Notes under the pieces: model-generated | What the model saw: only the letters and a program-made list of their open reading frames with translations | Database searches by the model: none | What the model was told of the DNA's origin: nothing | Shown here: positions 45,836 to 55,372 of the stretch, piece by piece | Layout: every line of letters starts with the position of its first letter | Position numbering within the stretch: the first letter of the stretch is position 1 | NCBI GenBank assembly: GCA_964549275.1 | Contig: CAZJUP010000006.1 | Location: 62,001-126,000 of the forward strand | Origin: CAZJUP01 sp964549275 | Lineage (GTDB): Bacteria > Fidelibacterota > Marinisomatia > Marinisomatales > TCS55 | Length of the DNA: 64,000 bases | Reading direction: 5' to 3' | Program-made: the position numbers and the translations under genes

Positions 45836-48208
45836 ATGATGAAAAAAAGAATTATTTTCTGCTTATTTCTCTTTTTAGGTAATTTTTTCTTTAATGGGTG
45901 TGAACAAAACACGAAGAACTTGCTTTATCCCATACCCACGCTCATCGTAGAAGATGGATTGGAAAAGGGATTCGACCTCTCAGTATATAAACAGGACTTG
46001 GCCGGTCAAATGACCGTATTTAATCACCCAAATCTATCAGTTCGTTTTCTTAAGGATTCGGATAGTTTATATATTTTGAGTAACCCTGTTTCACTCCGAC
46101 AGGAGAAATTGAAAGGAACCATAAGTGGCATACCTTTCGAATTGTTGATTAGGGTTAAACCCATGGTCAAACACACATTTAAGTACTATCCCACTACTCC
46201 TAATGAAACTGTTGTGGTCATGGGTGGATTTAATGATTGGTCTAGAACTGAATTAAAAATGGATTTTAAAAACGGATGTTTTGAAAAAGAGGTCATTTTA
46301 AAGCCCCAGAAGCACGAATATAAATTTGTCGTTGATGGGCAAGAGGTCATAGACCGAGCCAATCCTGATTCCATGTCAAACAATATTGGAGGATGGAATT
46401 CAATATTAGATCTGACTCAATTCAGAGAATCCTCAGGAGGGAAAATAATTAAATACTCTGAAAGCGGCAGGGAATTCGTTTTTAAATATTTGCCTCCGAA
46501 GGATGGGGAAATTCCGATAATGTATAACGTTTTTATGAATAACATCCCACTTCATAATGATGTGGTTGATTTTAAAAATGATGGTGGAATTCTTGTTAAA
46601 AAATCTGGACTTAAAAATGGGATCCTGCGAATTACCGGAATAGATTCAAAAGGTCGAATTATACCGGAGAATCATACCCGGATAGAAAATGGAAACGCTA
46701 TTCATCCAAAATTGAATAAAGGGAATTGGCATTTTTCTATTTTATACAGTGTGGTTGTGGATAGATTTTTAGATGGTGATTCTGGAAATACAAAAAAAGT
46801 ATTAGAAGATAACTTACACAAGCTGGCCAATTGGCATGGGGGGGACCTGGCCGGGATTATTCAAAAGCTAGAAAATGGGTATTTTACGGATTTGGGGATA
46901 TCATCTCTATGGCTTTCTCCCCTTCAAGTACAACCAGATGGGGCATTTACGGAATGGATACCTCCCAATCGCATGTTCACTGGATATCATGGGTATTGGC
47001 CAATAGAATCTCGTCAGGTGGACCCTCGATATGGAACTCAAGAAGAATTAAAACAATTGATTGATTTGGCCCATGGACAGGGGATTAAAGTCATTTTGGA
47101 TTTTGTCTCAAACCATACCCATGAAAAACACCCTTATTATTTGAAAAACAGAGAATGGTTTGGTTCGGTGGATTTACCAAATGGCTCTAAAAATATCAGG
47201 CAATGGGGAGGAGATACTCGGCTTACAACCTGGTTTGATACCTTTTTACCTTCTTACGATTTTGTTCAATCTCCGGAAGCAATAGACAGGGTCACCGATG
47301 ATGCATTATGGTGGTTGGAGACTTTTAATTTGGATGGATTTCGCCAGGACGCTGTAAAGCATGTTCCTCATGCATTTTGGAAGACATTGACACGAAAAAT
47401 GAAAACAAATTTTCCAGAGAAATCCTTATACCAAATCGGAGAATCCTTTGGGTCTGATGCTCTGATAAAAAGCTATGTTAACCCTTCGGAATTATCTTCA
47501 CAGTTTAATTTTAGTATTTACTTTAATGCCAGAGGACTTTTCAAAGCTGATAATGCACAGTATAATCCTTTGATGCAGATAATCTTAGATAATAATGATT
47601 TTTTTGGACCTGTTCATTTAATGGGAAATATTACCTCCAGCCATGACCAAGTTCGATTTGCCTCTTTTGCTGATAAACAAATGGCTTTTTCTGATAATGG
47701 AACTGAAAGAGCATTTCGTAATCCACCGTCTCCTATTCAATATAAATCTACCTATTTAAAGATGGCAAATTTCCATGCGTTTAATCTGTCATTACCCGGA
47801 GTTCCTGTATTGTATTACGGTGACGAAATTGCCCTCATGGGAGCCGGTGACCCAGACAATCGCCGTCCAATGAAATTTGACCTAAACCCTGAGGAACAAG
47901 AATTAAAAAACAAAATAGGACATTTAAATAATCTTCGGGCAACCTATCCGTCACTATCAGTGGGGGACTTCGTTCCTCTTCAATCAGATGGCCCGGTTAT
48001 GGTCTATTTAAAAATCTATTTTGATGAAGTGATACTGGTGGTATTCAATCAAAATCAGGAGTCAACAGTCCACAGACTTAATCTCCCGATGAAAACGAAA
48101 AAATGGGTTTCTCTTATTAATCACAAAGAAGTCTTAACTGACAACTTTGATTTGAGACTGGAGTTAAGTTCTTATTCACACGATTTTTTCTTATTGAAAG
48201 AAAAATGA
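45836..48208 (+). CDS. GH13 lipoprotein with CBM48-like N-terminal module
   Basis: A 790-residue glycosidase. The signal peptide (MMKKRIIFCLFLFLGNFFFNGC) ends in a lipobox, Cys22, which supports the start at 45836 rather than 45791. A first beta domain covers about 35-110; a CBM48/AMPK-type module follows (VVVMGGFNDWSRTELKM, YKFVVDGQEV); a third domain leads to the barrel. GH13 motifs: LDFVSNHTHEKHP, GFRQDAVKH with nucleophile Asp505, QIGESFG with Glu536, SSHDQVRFAS with Asp604. It resembles the cyclomaltodextrinase/neopullulanase group. One base separates it from the small membrane protein gene downstream. Confidence 0.87.
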   Translation: MMKKRIIFCLFLFLGNFFFNGCEQNTKNLLYPIPTLIVEDGLEKGFDLSVYKQDLAGQMTVFNHPNLSVRFLKDSDSLYILSNPVSLRQEKLKGTISGIPFELLIRVKPMVKHTFKYYPTTPNETVVVMGGFNDWSRTELKMDFKNGCFEKEVILKPQKHEYKFVVDGQEVIDRANPDSMSNNIGGWNSILDLTQFRESSGGKIIKYSESGREFVFKYLPPKDGEIPIMYNVFMNNIPLHNDVVDFKNDGGILVKKSGLKNGILRITGIDSKGRIIPENHTRIENGNAIHPKLNKGNWHFSILYSVVVDRFLDGDSGNTKKVLEDNLHKLANWHGGDLAGIIQKLENGYFTDLGISSLWLSPLQVQPDGAFTEWIPPNRMFTGYHGYWPIESRQVDPRYGTQEELKQLIDLAHGQGIKVILDFVSNHTHEKHPYYLKNREWFGSVDLPNGSKNIRQWGGDTRLTTWFDTFLPSYDFVQSPEAIDRVTDDALWWLETFNLDGFRQDAVKHVPHAFWKTLTRKMKTNFPEKSLYQIGESFGSDALIKSYVNPSELSSQFNFSIYFNARGLFKADNAQYNPLMQIILDNNDFFGPVHLMGNITSSHDQVRFASFADKQMAFSDNGTERAFRNPPSPIQYKSTYLKMANFHAFNLSLPGVPVLYYGDEIALMGAGDPDNRRPMKFDLNPEEQELKNKIGHLNNLRATYPSLSVGDFVPLQSDGPVMVYLKIYFDEVILVVFNQNQESTVHRLNLPMKTKKWVSLINHKEVLTDNFDLRLELSSYSHDFFLLKEK

Positions 48209-48209
48209 T

Positions 48210-48545
48210 ATGGTTTTACGGATCCTGCCTCTTATTTTATCTTTTATATTCTTAGGGGCACATTATTTTCGTGCAGGAAATACGATGAGTACTGTTTTTG
48301 TTCTGTGTATTCCTCTTTTGCTATTGATAAAAAAATCATGGAGCCTGTTTTTAGTTCAATTCCTCACGTATGTTGGAGCCATTCTTTGGGTAAATATTGC
48401 AGTAATTTTTATTCGACAGAGGTGGATAATCGATGAGCCTTGGTTACGCATGTCTATGATTTTAGGAGTTGTGGCACTTTTTACCCTATGGGCAGGGCTT
48501 TTACTCAATTCAAAAAAGATTTATTCTCGGTACGAACCGGATTAA
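48210..48545 (+). CDS. Small integral membrane protein of unknown function
   Basis: A 111-residue protein with four hydrophobic segments (roughly 4-17, 25-38, 45-70 and 80-98) and a polar, charged tail. I do not recognise the family. Its ATG comes one base after the stop of the GH13 lipoprotein gene, so the two are almost certainly co-transcribed and perhaps coupled. A role in anchoring, export or sensing linked to that enzyme is speculation. Confidence 0.7.
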   Translation: MVLRILPLILSFIFLGAHYFRAGNTMSTVFVLCIPLLLLIKKSWSLFLVQFLTYVGAILWVNIAVIFIRQRWIIDEPWLRMSMILGVVALFTLWAGLLLNSKKIYSRYEPD

Positions 48546-48556
48546 GGAAATAATCT

Positions 48557-49138
48557 TTAATATTTTTGTGGACCCACCATATCACTAAACCACGTCCACA
48601 AATCATCCATTTCTCTTTTATGGTCTTTTTTTAACTGACTGAGATAACGAGCGTTTTTAATAGCAATGGCTCCTAAGTCGGCCAAGGCGATCATGAAATC
48701 AATCTCCTTTTTATCAAAGACCCTTACTTTATCATCAAACAACCTGAGAACTCCGATCACATCTTCTTTGAAAATGATGGGGATGGACAAAATGGCTTTG
48801 ATGCCTTCTTTTCTGCAGGCATCAGGATATTGCAGAGCCGTATCATCCTCAATATTAGGAATAATGACCGGTTGTTTAGTTGAGAGAGCCCGGGGCATAC
48901 TTTTATCCGCGTAAACCGGACCTTTATTCAGAAACTCTTTACTTAGGTTTTGGTGTACGATCATTTCTAGACGATTTTCAGTTTTATTCCATAGACTAAT
49001 GGCCCCGGCCTTTAGATGAAGAGAATGAACTGCATTCTCAACAATCCTGTCCAAAACAGTACGAAAATCCAATGTGGAGCTGATTGCTTTACTCACATTG
49101 ACTAGTGCATTGAAATACCCCTGATTGAATACTGGCAT
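48557..49138 (-). CDS. GAF-domain protein
   Basis: A 193-residue protein that is almost entirely one GAF domain: ALVNVSKAISSTLDFRTVLDRIVENAV, AGAISLWNKTENRLEMIV, IPIIFKEDVIGVLRLFDDKVRVFDKKEIDFM and ALADLGAIAIKNARYL. A short basic helix ends it. It has no output domain, so it probably binds a small ligand and acts through a partner. It is the last gene of the Kor/Hdr operon; a sensing role in that operon is inferred. Confidence 0.85.
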   Translation of the reverse strand: MPVFNQGYFNALVNVSKAISSTLDFRTVLDRIVENAVHSLHLKAGAISLWNKTENRLEMIVHQNLSKEFLNKGPVYADKSMPRALSTKQPVIIPNIEDDTALQYPDACRKEGIKAILSIPIIFKEDVIGVLRLFDDKVRVFDKKEIDFMIALADLGAIAIKNARYLSQLKKDHKREMDDLWTWFSDMVGPQKY

Positions 49139-49174
49139 AATGTACTCCTTCCCCCGAATGGGATTGTATGAATA

Positions 49175-49321
49175 TTATCTTGGTTTTTTAGGCTTCTTTT
49201 TTGCTCTTCTTATACTATTGCTGTTGCATTTGGGACAGACCCTTTCAATGGGAACAGCCTTATCAAACGGCCCTCGGTATTCATTCCCACACCGCATGCA
49301 TACATAAGCTACTTCTTCCAC
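49175..49321 (-). CDS. Small zinc-ribbon protein
   Basis: A 48-residue protein starting at a GTG (49319-49321), with the ribosome site GGAG overlapping the region just after the hdrA stop. Two Cys pairs, YVCMRCGNEY and RVCPKCNSN, 18 residues apart, form a typical zinc or rubredoxin-like ribbon; the tail is very basic (RRAKKKPKKPR). It sits between hdrA and the GAF gene in the same orientation, with tight spacing. The function is unknown; a metal-binding or RNA/DNA-contacting accessory is possible. Confidence 0.75.
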   Translation of the reverse strand: MEEVAYVCMRCGNEYRGPFDKAVPIERVCPKCNSNSIRRAKKKPKKPR

Positions 49322-49333
49322 GGGTTATACTCC

Positions 49334-51817
49334 TTAAGCCAGTGCCTCCACAGGCACTTTATTGACGGGTTTTATTTTTTCATCCTTTTTCTTTTTACGG
49401 ACTTCTGCCTTTTCTCGATCTTCTTTTAAAACTCTCATTGTATGGTCAATTTCTTCTTGAGTGACCTGAGCCCTTTTCTCTTCCAAGTCTTTCATGGTAT
49501 TCGCCCATTTCTGTCCTTCTGCAGCGCTGATCCATTCCAACTGGAGGCGCTCAGGACGAATGCCAAGGCGTTCCATTTTATCCCAAAGTTTATCTACCCG
49601 TTTTACGGTCCACCGGTTTGCATCAATGTAATGACAGTCGGCATAATGGCAACCGCTAACCAGGACTATGGGTGCACCTTTTTCAAAAGCATTAAGGACA
49701 AATTTTGAATCGACTCGTCCGCTGCACATTGTACGAATAACTCGCTGAGAAACGGGATATTGCATACGGGAAAGGCCCGCTAAGTCCGCGCCACCATAAG
49801 AACACCAATTACAGGCAAAAACTACGACTTTATCTCTGGGGTTTTCGCTAGTAATGGCCTCCACTTGTGAGAAGATTTGTTCATCTTCAAAATGCTTCAT
49901 CATGAGGGCATCGAAATTGCATTCAGCAGCGCAAGTTCCGCACCCCTGACAAGCGGCTTCAACCACTTCCACAGGGATTTTCAACTTTGCGTCCCCTCCC
50001 GTGATTGCATGGAAAGGACAAACCTTTACACAGACCTGACAACCGGTACAAAGATCGTTTATAACTTTAGATGTAATTGCTTCGACATTTATTTTACCTG
50101 CATTCAATAAGATTTGCGCTCGGGCAGCTGTTGCGCTGGCTTGCGTAACTGTATCCTTAACATCTTTGGGATATTCTGCACAGCCGGCCAAAAACACTCC
50201 ACCAGTGGGGGAATCTACCGGTTTAAGCTTAGGATGAGATTCCATAAAAAAACCATCGGCCGTACGGGAAAGGGTTAATAACCTCTGAATCATTTCACTG
50301 TCTTTTTTTGGAATGACTCCCACAGAAAGAACAACCATATCAAATTCAAAATCGGTAACAGTATTAGAAACAGTATCTTCCACTAGCATGGTCAAGTTTT
50401 TGGTTTCCGGATTTTCGAAGATTTCACCGGGCAGACCACGAATATACCGAACCCCGGCCTGTTTACTTCGTTGGTATAAATCTTCAAACCCTTTTCCAAA
50501 GGACCTGATATCCATGTAAAAAACAGTAATTTCTGTCCCAGGATAGTGATCCATAAGAAGCAAACTATCCTTAATGGTATTCATACAGCAAATATTACTG
50601 CAGTAAGGGTTACCCACCGGCGAATTTGACCGAGAGCCCACGCATTGGATAAAGGCGATACGTTTTGGTGTCTCTCTATCCGTAGGTCGGATAAAATGTC
50701 CCTCTGTTGGACCTCCTGCAGAAATGAGTCGTTCGAACTCCATACTGGTGATAACGTTTTCATACCGTGTATATCCATACTCATCCATTTGAGTCGGGTC
50801 ATAAACATCCATTCCCGTGGCCGTTATCACCGCACCCACCTTTAAGTTTACGATCTCATCTTTCATATCGAAATCGATACACTTTTTTTCACAAACATCA
50901 GCACATTTACCACAGGCAATGGGATTATGTCCAAGACAATCTTTATCATCAAGGATATAAACGGATGGAACAGCTTGAGGAAAGGGCATATAAATTGCCT
51001 TTCGGGAAGAAAATCCTTCTTGGAATTCATCAGGGACAACTACCGGACAAACTTTTTCGCATTCAGCACAGCCGTTGCAGGAATTTTCGTCCACATAACG
51101 GGCTTTCTTCCGGACGGTAACCTGAAAATTACCGATATATCCACCGATATTTTCTATTTCGCTATAAGTCAGGAGATTGATTTTTGAATGTCGACCGACA
51201 TCCATCATTTTCGGACCGAGTATTCATATGGAACAATCCATGGTCGGGTAGGTTTTGTCTAATGCTGCCATTAGCCCACCGATGGATGCCTCCTTTTCTA
51301 CTAAGTTTACTTGATACCCTGCATCGGCTAAATCCAAGGATGCCTGAATTCCCGCTACCCCTCCGCCAACAACCAAAACTTCCTTTATGACAGGGAGTTC
51401 AGTTTCTTCTTGCGGTACGAGGTAACGAGCTCTTGCTACAGATGATTTGACAATGTCTTTTGCTTTTTCAGTGGCAGCGTCCCATTTATCTAAGTGAGCC
51501 CAACTGCAGTGTTCACGAATATTGGCCATATCCATGAGGTAAGGATTTAAACCTGCTTCAGAAACACAATTTCTAAAGGTTGGTTCATGCATTCTCGGTG
51601 AACAAGATGCCACAACAACCCGGTTCAAGTTGTATTCCTTAATGTATTTTTGGATTTCCTGCTGCCCTGGTTCGGCACATGTGTATTTATTTACGACGGA
51701 ACAGACCACACCTGGAAGACCTTCAGCATAAGCCCTAACGGCTTCACAATCCAGGGAACCGGCAATATTGGTGCCGCACTCACAAACAAAGACGCCAATC
51801 CTTTTTTCATTTTTCAT
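49334..51817 (-). CDS. hdrA: HdrA-MvhD fusion, predicted selenoprotein (in-frame TGA at 51224-51226)
   Basis: An 827-residue flavin iron-sulfur subunit of a soluble heterodisulfide-reductase-like complex. N-terminal Cys cluster (FVCECGTNIAG, KYTCAEPGQQ, SCSPRMHEPTF), FAD site VLVVGGGVAGIQAS at 147-160, then PTMDCSI followed by TGA as codon 198 and ILGPKMMDVGRH. Known HdrA proteins have Cys, or selenocysteine in some methanogens, at exactly this place, so the TGA is read as selenocysteine. Both halves are in the same frame with no intervening stop. Further on are four ferredoxin-type motifs (CNGCAECEKVCP, CGKCADVCEKKC, CTGCQVCVKVCP, CQGCGTCAAECN). The C-terminus is an MvhD domain with all expected Cys (FACNWCSYGGAD, MCSGRVDSKF, GCHYADCHY). 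HdrA bifurcates electrons between ferredoxin and another acceptor. Without recoding, two useless fragments would result. Confidence 0.85.
51186..51203 (-). promoter_or_regulatory. Candidate bacterial SECIS stem-loop of hdrA
   Basis: In the mRNA, 20 nt after the UGA, GGAUGUC pairs with GACAUUC (seven pairs, one G-U) around the four-base loop GGUC. In E. coli fdhF the SelB-binding apical loop also carries GGUC. The loop lies about 30 nt from the UGA, within the range known for bacterial SECIS elements though about 9 nt further than in fdhF. The element is inside the coding frame, as bacterial SECIS must be. Confidence 0.65.
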
Positions 51818-51832
51818 TCAGTTTTCCCCTTT

Positions 51833-52987
51833 TCAATTTGTTGGAATCATTCTGTCTAAAGTCAAAGAAGAAATATCACGGATTTGCACTCCATGCTTTT
51901 CTCTTATGTTTTGATCTTTCATGGTGCAGACCAAATGAATCTGGCATTTAGGGCAGGCCACAGCCAAGACATCTGCGCCGGTATCTTTTGCTTGTTTCAG
52001 TCGTTCTTTTTGTATGGATTTGGATGTGGTATCGCAATTCATCCAAGCGCTTACTCCACAGCATAAAGATCCTTTATTATTCTGTTTCATTTCTGTAAAA
52101 TGATTGGATCCATTCGGCTGTAATACTTTCCGAGGATCATCATAAATATTCAGATGTCTTCCCAACCTACAGGGATCCTGGTAGGTCAGGGCTTGAGCCG
52201 GATCTTTCAATTTCAAATCTCCCGATTCAATCTTTTCCGCAAGAAACTGGCTCATGTGTATCAAATTCATATTAGCAGAAAACCCGTATTTGGGATACAA
52301 TTCCTTAAATGCACTCATGCATTCAGCGCACGAAAACAGTATGGTTTTTGCACCTGTTTTTTTAATGGATTCTAAATTGTGCTCTGCAAGCATTTTGAAA
52401 TTTTCCACATCGCCATTCCAGAGTAAATCATGGCCACAGCACCGTTCATTCGGGAGGAGTACAGGTGTTACCCCCAGTGTATTTAATAATTTCACACTGC
52501 TTTTGGCTCCATCCATGATATTTAAATCAAGGTCTGAAAAGAATATATCATGATAAGGAGCGCAACCAACGAAATAAAGAACATTACCTTCATTCGTTAT
52601 TTCCATATCATCGGTGACCCACTCCAAACGGTTTTGATTTAAGTCTGGGGTTGTCATAATAGTTTGGAGCATTTCCATAGCGCCTGAATGGGAGCATTTT
52701 CCATGAAATCCGGAATCCTTCGCACCGGTTCGGACAATTTGAGTTAGATCGCTATATTTGATATTAGAAGGGCAAACCGCATCACACCGGTTACACGTCA
52801 GGCAGCTCCAAAGATCATAATCCTGGAATAAAGTTTCAAAATGTTCCCGAACGGATTTGGTTAACATACTGCGCGGGGAATAAGAGCGATTAAACTTGGA
52901 GACAGGGCATACACTGGTGCATTTACCGCACTCCAGGCAGGCATAGGCATTGGTTTTTTTAATGGATTCTACCAGTGGACTGTTCAT
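51833..52987 (-). CDS. HdrC-HdrB-type iron-sulfur protein (HdrD-like)
   Basis: A 384-residue protein combining an HdrC-like ferredoxin domain and an HdrB-like part. Two 4Fe-4S motifs (CLECGKCTSVCP near 17-28; CLTCNRCDAVCP near 61-72) are followed by two CCG domains, each with Cys, CCG and CxxC: VGCAPYHD, NERCCGHDLLW, SCAECM; and DPCRLGRH, SLCCGVSAW, ACPKCQ. CCG domains hold the unusual non-cubane clusters of disulfide reductases. It is the probable terminal reductase partner of HdrA. Its ATG overlaps the stop of the GltD-like gene (ATGA), and hdrA follows after 15 bases. Confidence 0.88.
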   Translation of the reverse strand: MNSPLVESIKKTNAYACLECGKCTSVCPVSKFNRSYSPRSMLTKSVREHFETLFQDYDLWSCLTCNRCDAVCPSNIKYSDLTQIVRTGAKDSGFHGKCSHSGAMEMLQTIMTTPDLNQNRLEWVTDDMEITNEGNVLYFVGCAPYHDIFFSDLDLNIMDGAKSSVKLLNTLGVTPVLLPNERCCGHDLLWNGDVENFKMLAEHNLESIKKTGAKTILFSCAECMSAFKELYPKYGFSANMNLIHMSQFLAEKIESGDLKLKDPAQALTYQDPCRLGRHLNIYDDPRKVLQPNGSNHFTEMKQNNKGSLCCGVSAWMNCDTTSKSIQKERLKQAKDTGADVLAVACPKCQIHLVCTMKDQNIREKHGVQIRDISSLTLDRMIPTN

Positions 52988-55332
52988 AGCGCTTCCGATT
53001 CTAGTTCAAGTTCTTGGTTTGAACTTTCCGGAGTATTATTGGGTGTGAGATGTTCTGCAAAGTTTTTCACTGCCTGGGTGAATTTTTTAGGATTTCCGCC
53101 TTTAATTTGTGCATATCCAAATCGGGAGGATTCCCATCCGAGTAGATGGAGTAGCTGACGAGTGATATCCACAGTTTTTTGTGCTTGGTGAACACCAAAA
53201 TTATAGTGGCATTCTTCAGAACTACAGCCTGTAACTAATACTCCATCGGCTCCTCTATTTAACGCTTGAAAAACGAATGATGATTCAAATCTTCCTGTGC
53301 ACATGAAATGAGAAAACAGGATTTTCGTATGCTTCGTTTGAAAATCAGGAAAGGCTGTTCCGTCAATGTGAGATCCATTCCACTGGCAACTAAATACAAC
53401 AACATTTTTCTTGACTGGATCCAATGTGCTGAGTTTTTGATCCAACCAAGCTTTGTTAGCATACCGTGGTATTATTGCACTGGGAGAACAAACAGAGACA
53501 CACGTTCCACAAGACCGACAAATATCATTGTGTATTTTCGCTATAAACATATCATCTTGTTTAGGCACAAGACTAATGGCATCGTAATCGCAAATGTCCA
53601 CACAGTCTCCGCAGTCACGGCATAAAGATTCCTCAACAAAAGGAATGGCTGAGTTTACAGTAATTTCTTTAGACTGGTTATCCTTAACCAGGGAACCAAA
53701 CCAGGGAGTAGGGGAGGAGGTGAATGATTTATAGTGTGACGGAATCCTAAAAATAGATTCATTTTGATCATTCAACCCCGTAGCCAGGGATATCTCCTTT
53801 CCGCATTCCGAAACACAAATATAACATTCACTGCAGGGACCGCAGCGTAAACAGCGGCTGGCTTCTTTAACGGCAGTTGCTTCGTCAAACCCGTTTTCTA
53901 CTTCTTTAAAATTATTTTTTCTCTTGGGAATATCAATCATTGGCATGGCTGCACGATGAAGAGGTTCCAGTTGAGTTTTATCAACTTTGAATTCCCATTC
54001 TTTTGGAACCACATTTTCGACATCAGACTGCAATGGTTCCTTTTTGAGATACTGATTAATAGATCTGGCAGCAATATGACCCTGAGCGATGGCATCAATG
54101 ACTGTACCAGGTCCTGTCACAGCATCCCCACCGGAAAATATACCGGGCATATTGGTTGCGAGTGTATTATTGTTAACCGAAAAGGTGTTCCATGTTGTGA
54201 GATCTAATCCGTGGTTTTTCCCTAGAAATTCCAAATCTGGTTCCTGGCTAATGGCAGAAATAATTGAATTTGCTTCAATGGTGGTTTCTGACCCAATAAT
54301 GGGAACAGGCCGCCTTCTACCACTGGTATCCGGTTTCCCTAATTTTGCTTGAATATATTCCATGCCTGTCACTTTCCCTTTTTCCCCAATGATTTTTTTG
54401 GGGATAGCCAAATAGTGAAATCGGATTCCTTCTTTTTCCGCTTCTTCAATTTCTGCTGCATTGGCGGGCATTTCCTTTCTCGACCGCCTGTATACAACAT
54501 GAACTTCTTTAGGTTTTAACCGCACGGCTGTCCGGGCAGAATCAATGGCGGAATTTCCACCACCTATGACAATGACCTTCTTGCCCAAATCCGGGGCTGA
54601 AGAAAAATTTGCCTGGTTCAGAAAATCAACACAATCAATGATTCCTTTATATTTAGTTTCACCTGGGATATTCAGTTTTTTACCCTTGTGTGCACCAACG
54701 GCAATAAAGACCGCATCAAATCCATTTGCCATCAAAGAGGTAATAGCATCCTTACCCATAATTTTATGATTGGTTTTAATGGTTACACCCAACCGCCGAA
54801 TGGCCTCAATTTCAATATCTAAAATAGTTCTTGGAAGCCGAAATGACGGAATGCCGGCTATAAGCATCCCGCCTGGCTTTGAAAGTGCTTCGAAAATGGT
54901 GACGCCATACCCCTTTCGAATTAGGTCGTTTGCCGCAGTTAGTCCCGCTGGACCTGACCCGATAATTGCCACATTTTCCTTGTGAAATTGTATTACTTTC
55001 TCGGGTTGAGACTCAGGATGATGGATTTCATAATCCGCTACAAACCGCTTTAGCCAGCATATAGCTACTGGGGAATCAATTTCATTTCTTGTACAATAAT
55101 CTTCACAGGGATGGGTACAAATTCTTCCACAAATTCCCGGGAGAGGATTCTGCTCTCTCACGACATCTAAGGCTTCACGAAAGCGACCTGAAGAAATCAG
55201 GGATACATAGGATTTCACATTGACTCCAGCGGGACACGCAAGAGTACAAGGAGATGGATCGACATTACCGATAGAATAATCAATTTTCGGGTTATCTCTG
55301 AGCCTAAAGCTGTAGGTTTCAGCAGCACTCAT
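52984..55332 (-). CDS. GltD/NfnB-like flavoprotein fused to ferredoxin and MvhD-like domains
   Basis: A 782-residue NAD(P)H-linked flavoprotein. The N-terminal iron-sulfur region (PCTLACPAGVNVKSY, GICGRICTHPCEDYC) is as in glutamate synthase small subunits, followed by the FAD site IIGSGPAGLTAANDL, the NAD(P) site VIGGGNSAIDSARTA and the FAD-contacting SGGDAVTGPGTVIDAIAQG. Next come a Cys-rich segment (CLRCGPCSECYIC) and two ferredoxin motifs (CRDCGDCVDICD, CRSCGTCVSVCS). The end is an MvhD-like domain (VVVFSCQWNGSHID, MCTGRFESSF, GCSSEECHYNFG). One expected Cys of the CxxC in MvhD is Asn here, so its 2Fe-2S cluster may be lost or altered. It probably brings NAD(P)H electrons to the Hdr complex. 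Confidence 0.87.
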   Translation of the reverse strand: MSAAETYSFRLRDNPKIDYSIGNVDPSPCTLACPAGVNVKSYVSLISSGRFREALDVVREQNPLPGICGRICTHPCEDYCTRNEIDSPVAICWLKRFVADYEIHHPESQPEKVIQFHKENVAIIGSGPAGLTAANDLIRKGYGVTIFEALSKPGGMLIAGIPSFRLPRTILDIEIEAIRRLGVTIKTNHKIMGKDAITSLMANGFDAVFIAVGAHKGKKLNIPGETKYKGIIDCVDFLNQANFSSAPDLGKKVIVIGGGNSAIDSARTAVRLKPKEVHVVYRRSRKEMPANAAEIEEAEKEGIRFHYLAIPKKIIGEKGKVTGMEYIQAKLGKPDTSGRRRPVPIIGSETTIEANSIISAISQEPDLEFLGKNHGLDLTTWNTFSVNNNTLATNMPGIFSGGDAVTGPGTVIDAIAQGHIAARSINQYLKKEPLQSDVENVVPKEWEFKVDKTQLEPLHRAAMPMIDIPKRKNNFKEVENGFDEATAVKEASRCLRCGPCSECYICVSECGKEISLATGLNDQNESIFRIPSHYKSFTSSPTPWFGSLVKDNQSKEITVNSAIPFVEESLCRDCGDCVDICDYDAISLVPKQDDMFIAKIHNDICRSCGTCVSVCSPSAIIPRYANKAWLDQKLSTLDPVKKNVVVFSCQWNGSHIDGTAFPDFQTKHTKILFSHFMCTGRFESSFVFQALNRGADGVLVTGCSSEECHYNFGVHQAQKTVDITRQLLHLLGWESSRFGYAQIKGGNPKKFTQAVKNFAEHLTPNNTPESSNQELELESEAL

Positions 55333-55372
55333 GAGAAACCAACATTGTATGATTTTCAGATACCATTTTCTT

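Noticed and set aside
49334..51208. A separate 624-residue iron-sulfur gene starting at the ATG at 51208
   Set aside because: It is in frame with the upstream HdrA half, has no ribosome site or start logic, and begins within the conserved ILGPKMMDVGRH motif. It is better read as the continuation through a selenocysteine codon.
50645..51390. Plus-strand open frames over hdrA
   Set aside because: They are shadows of the iron-sulfur gene, with no start signals or recognisable domains.
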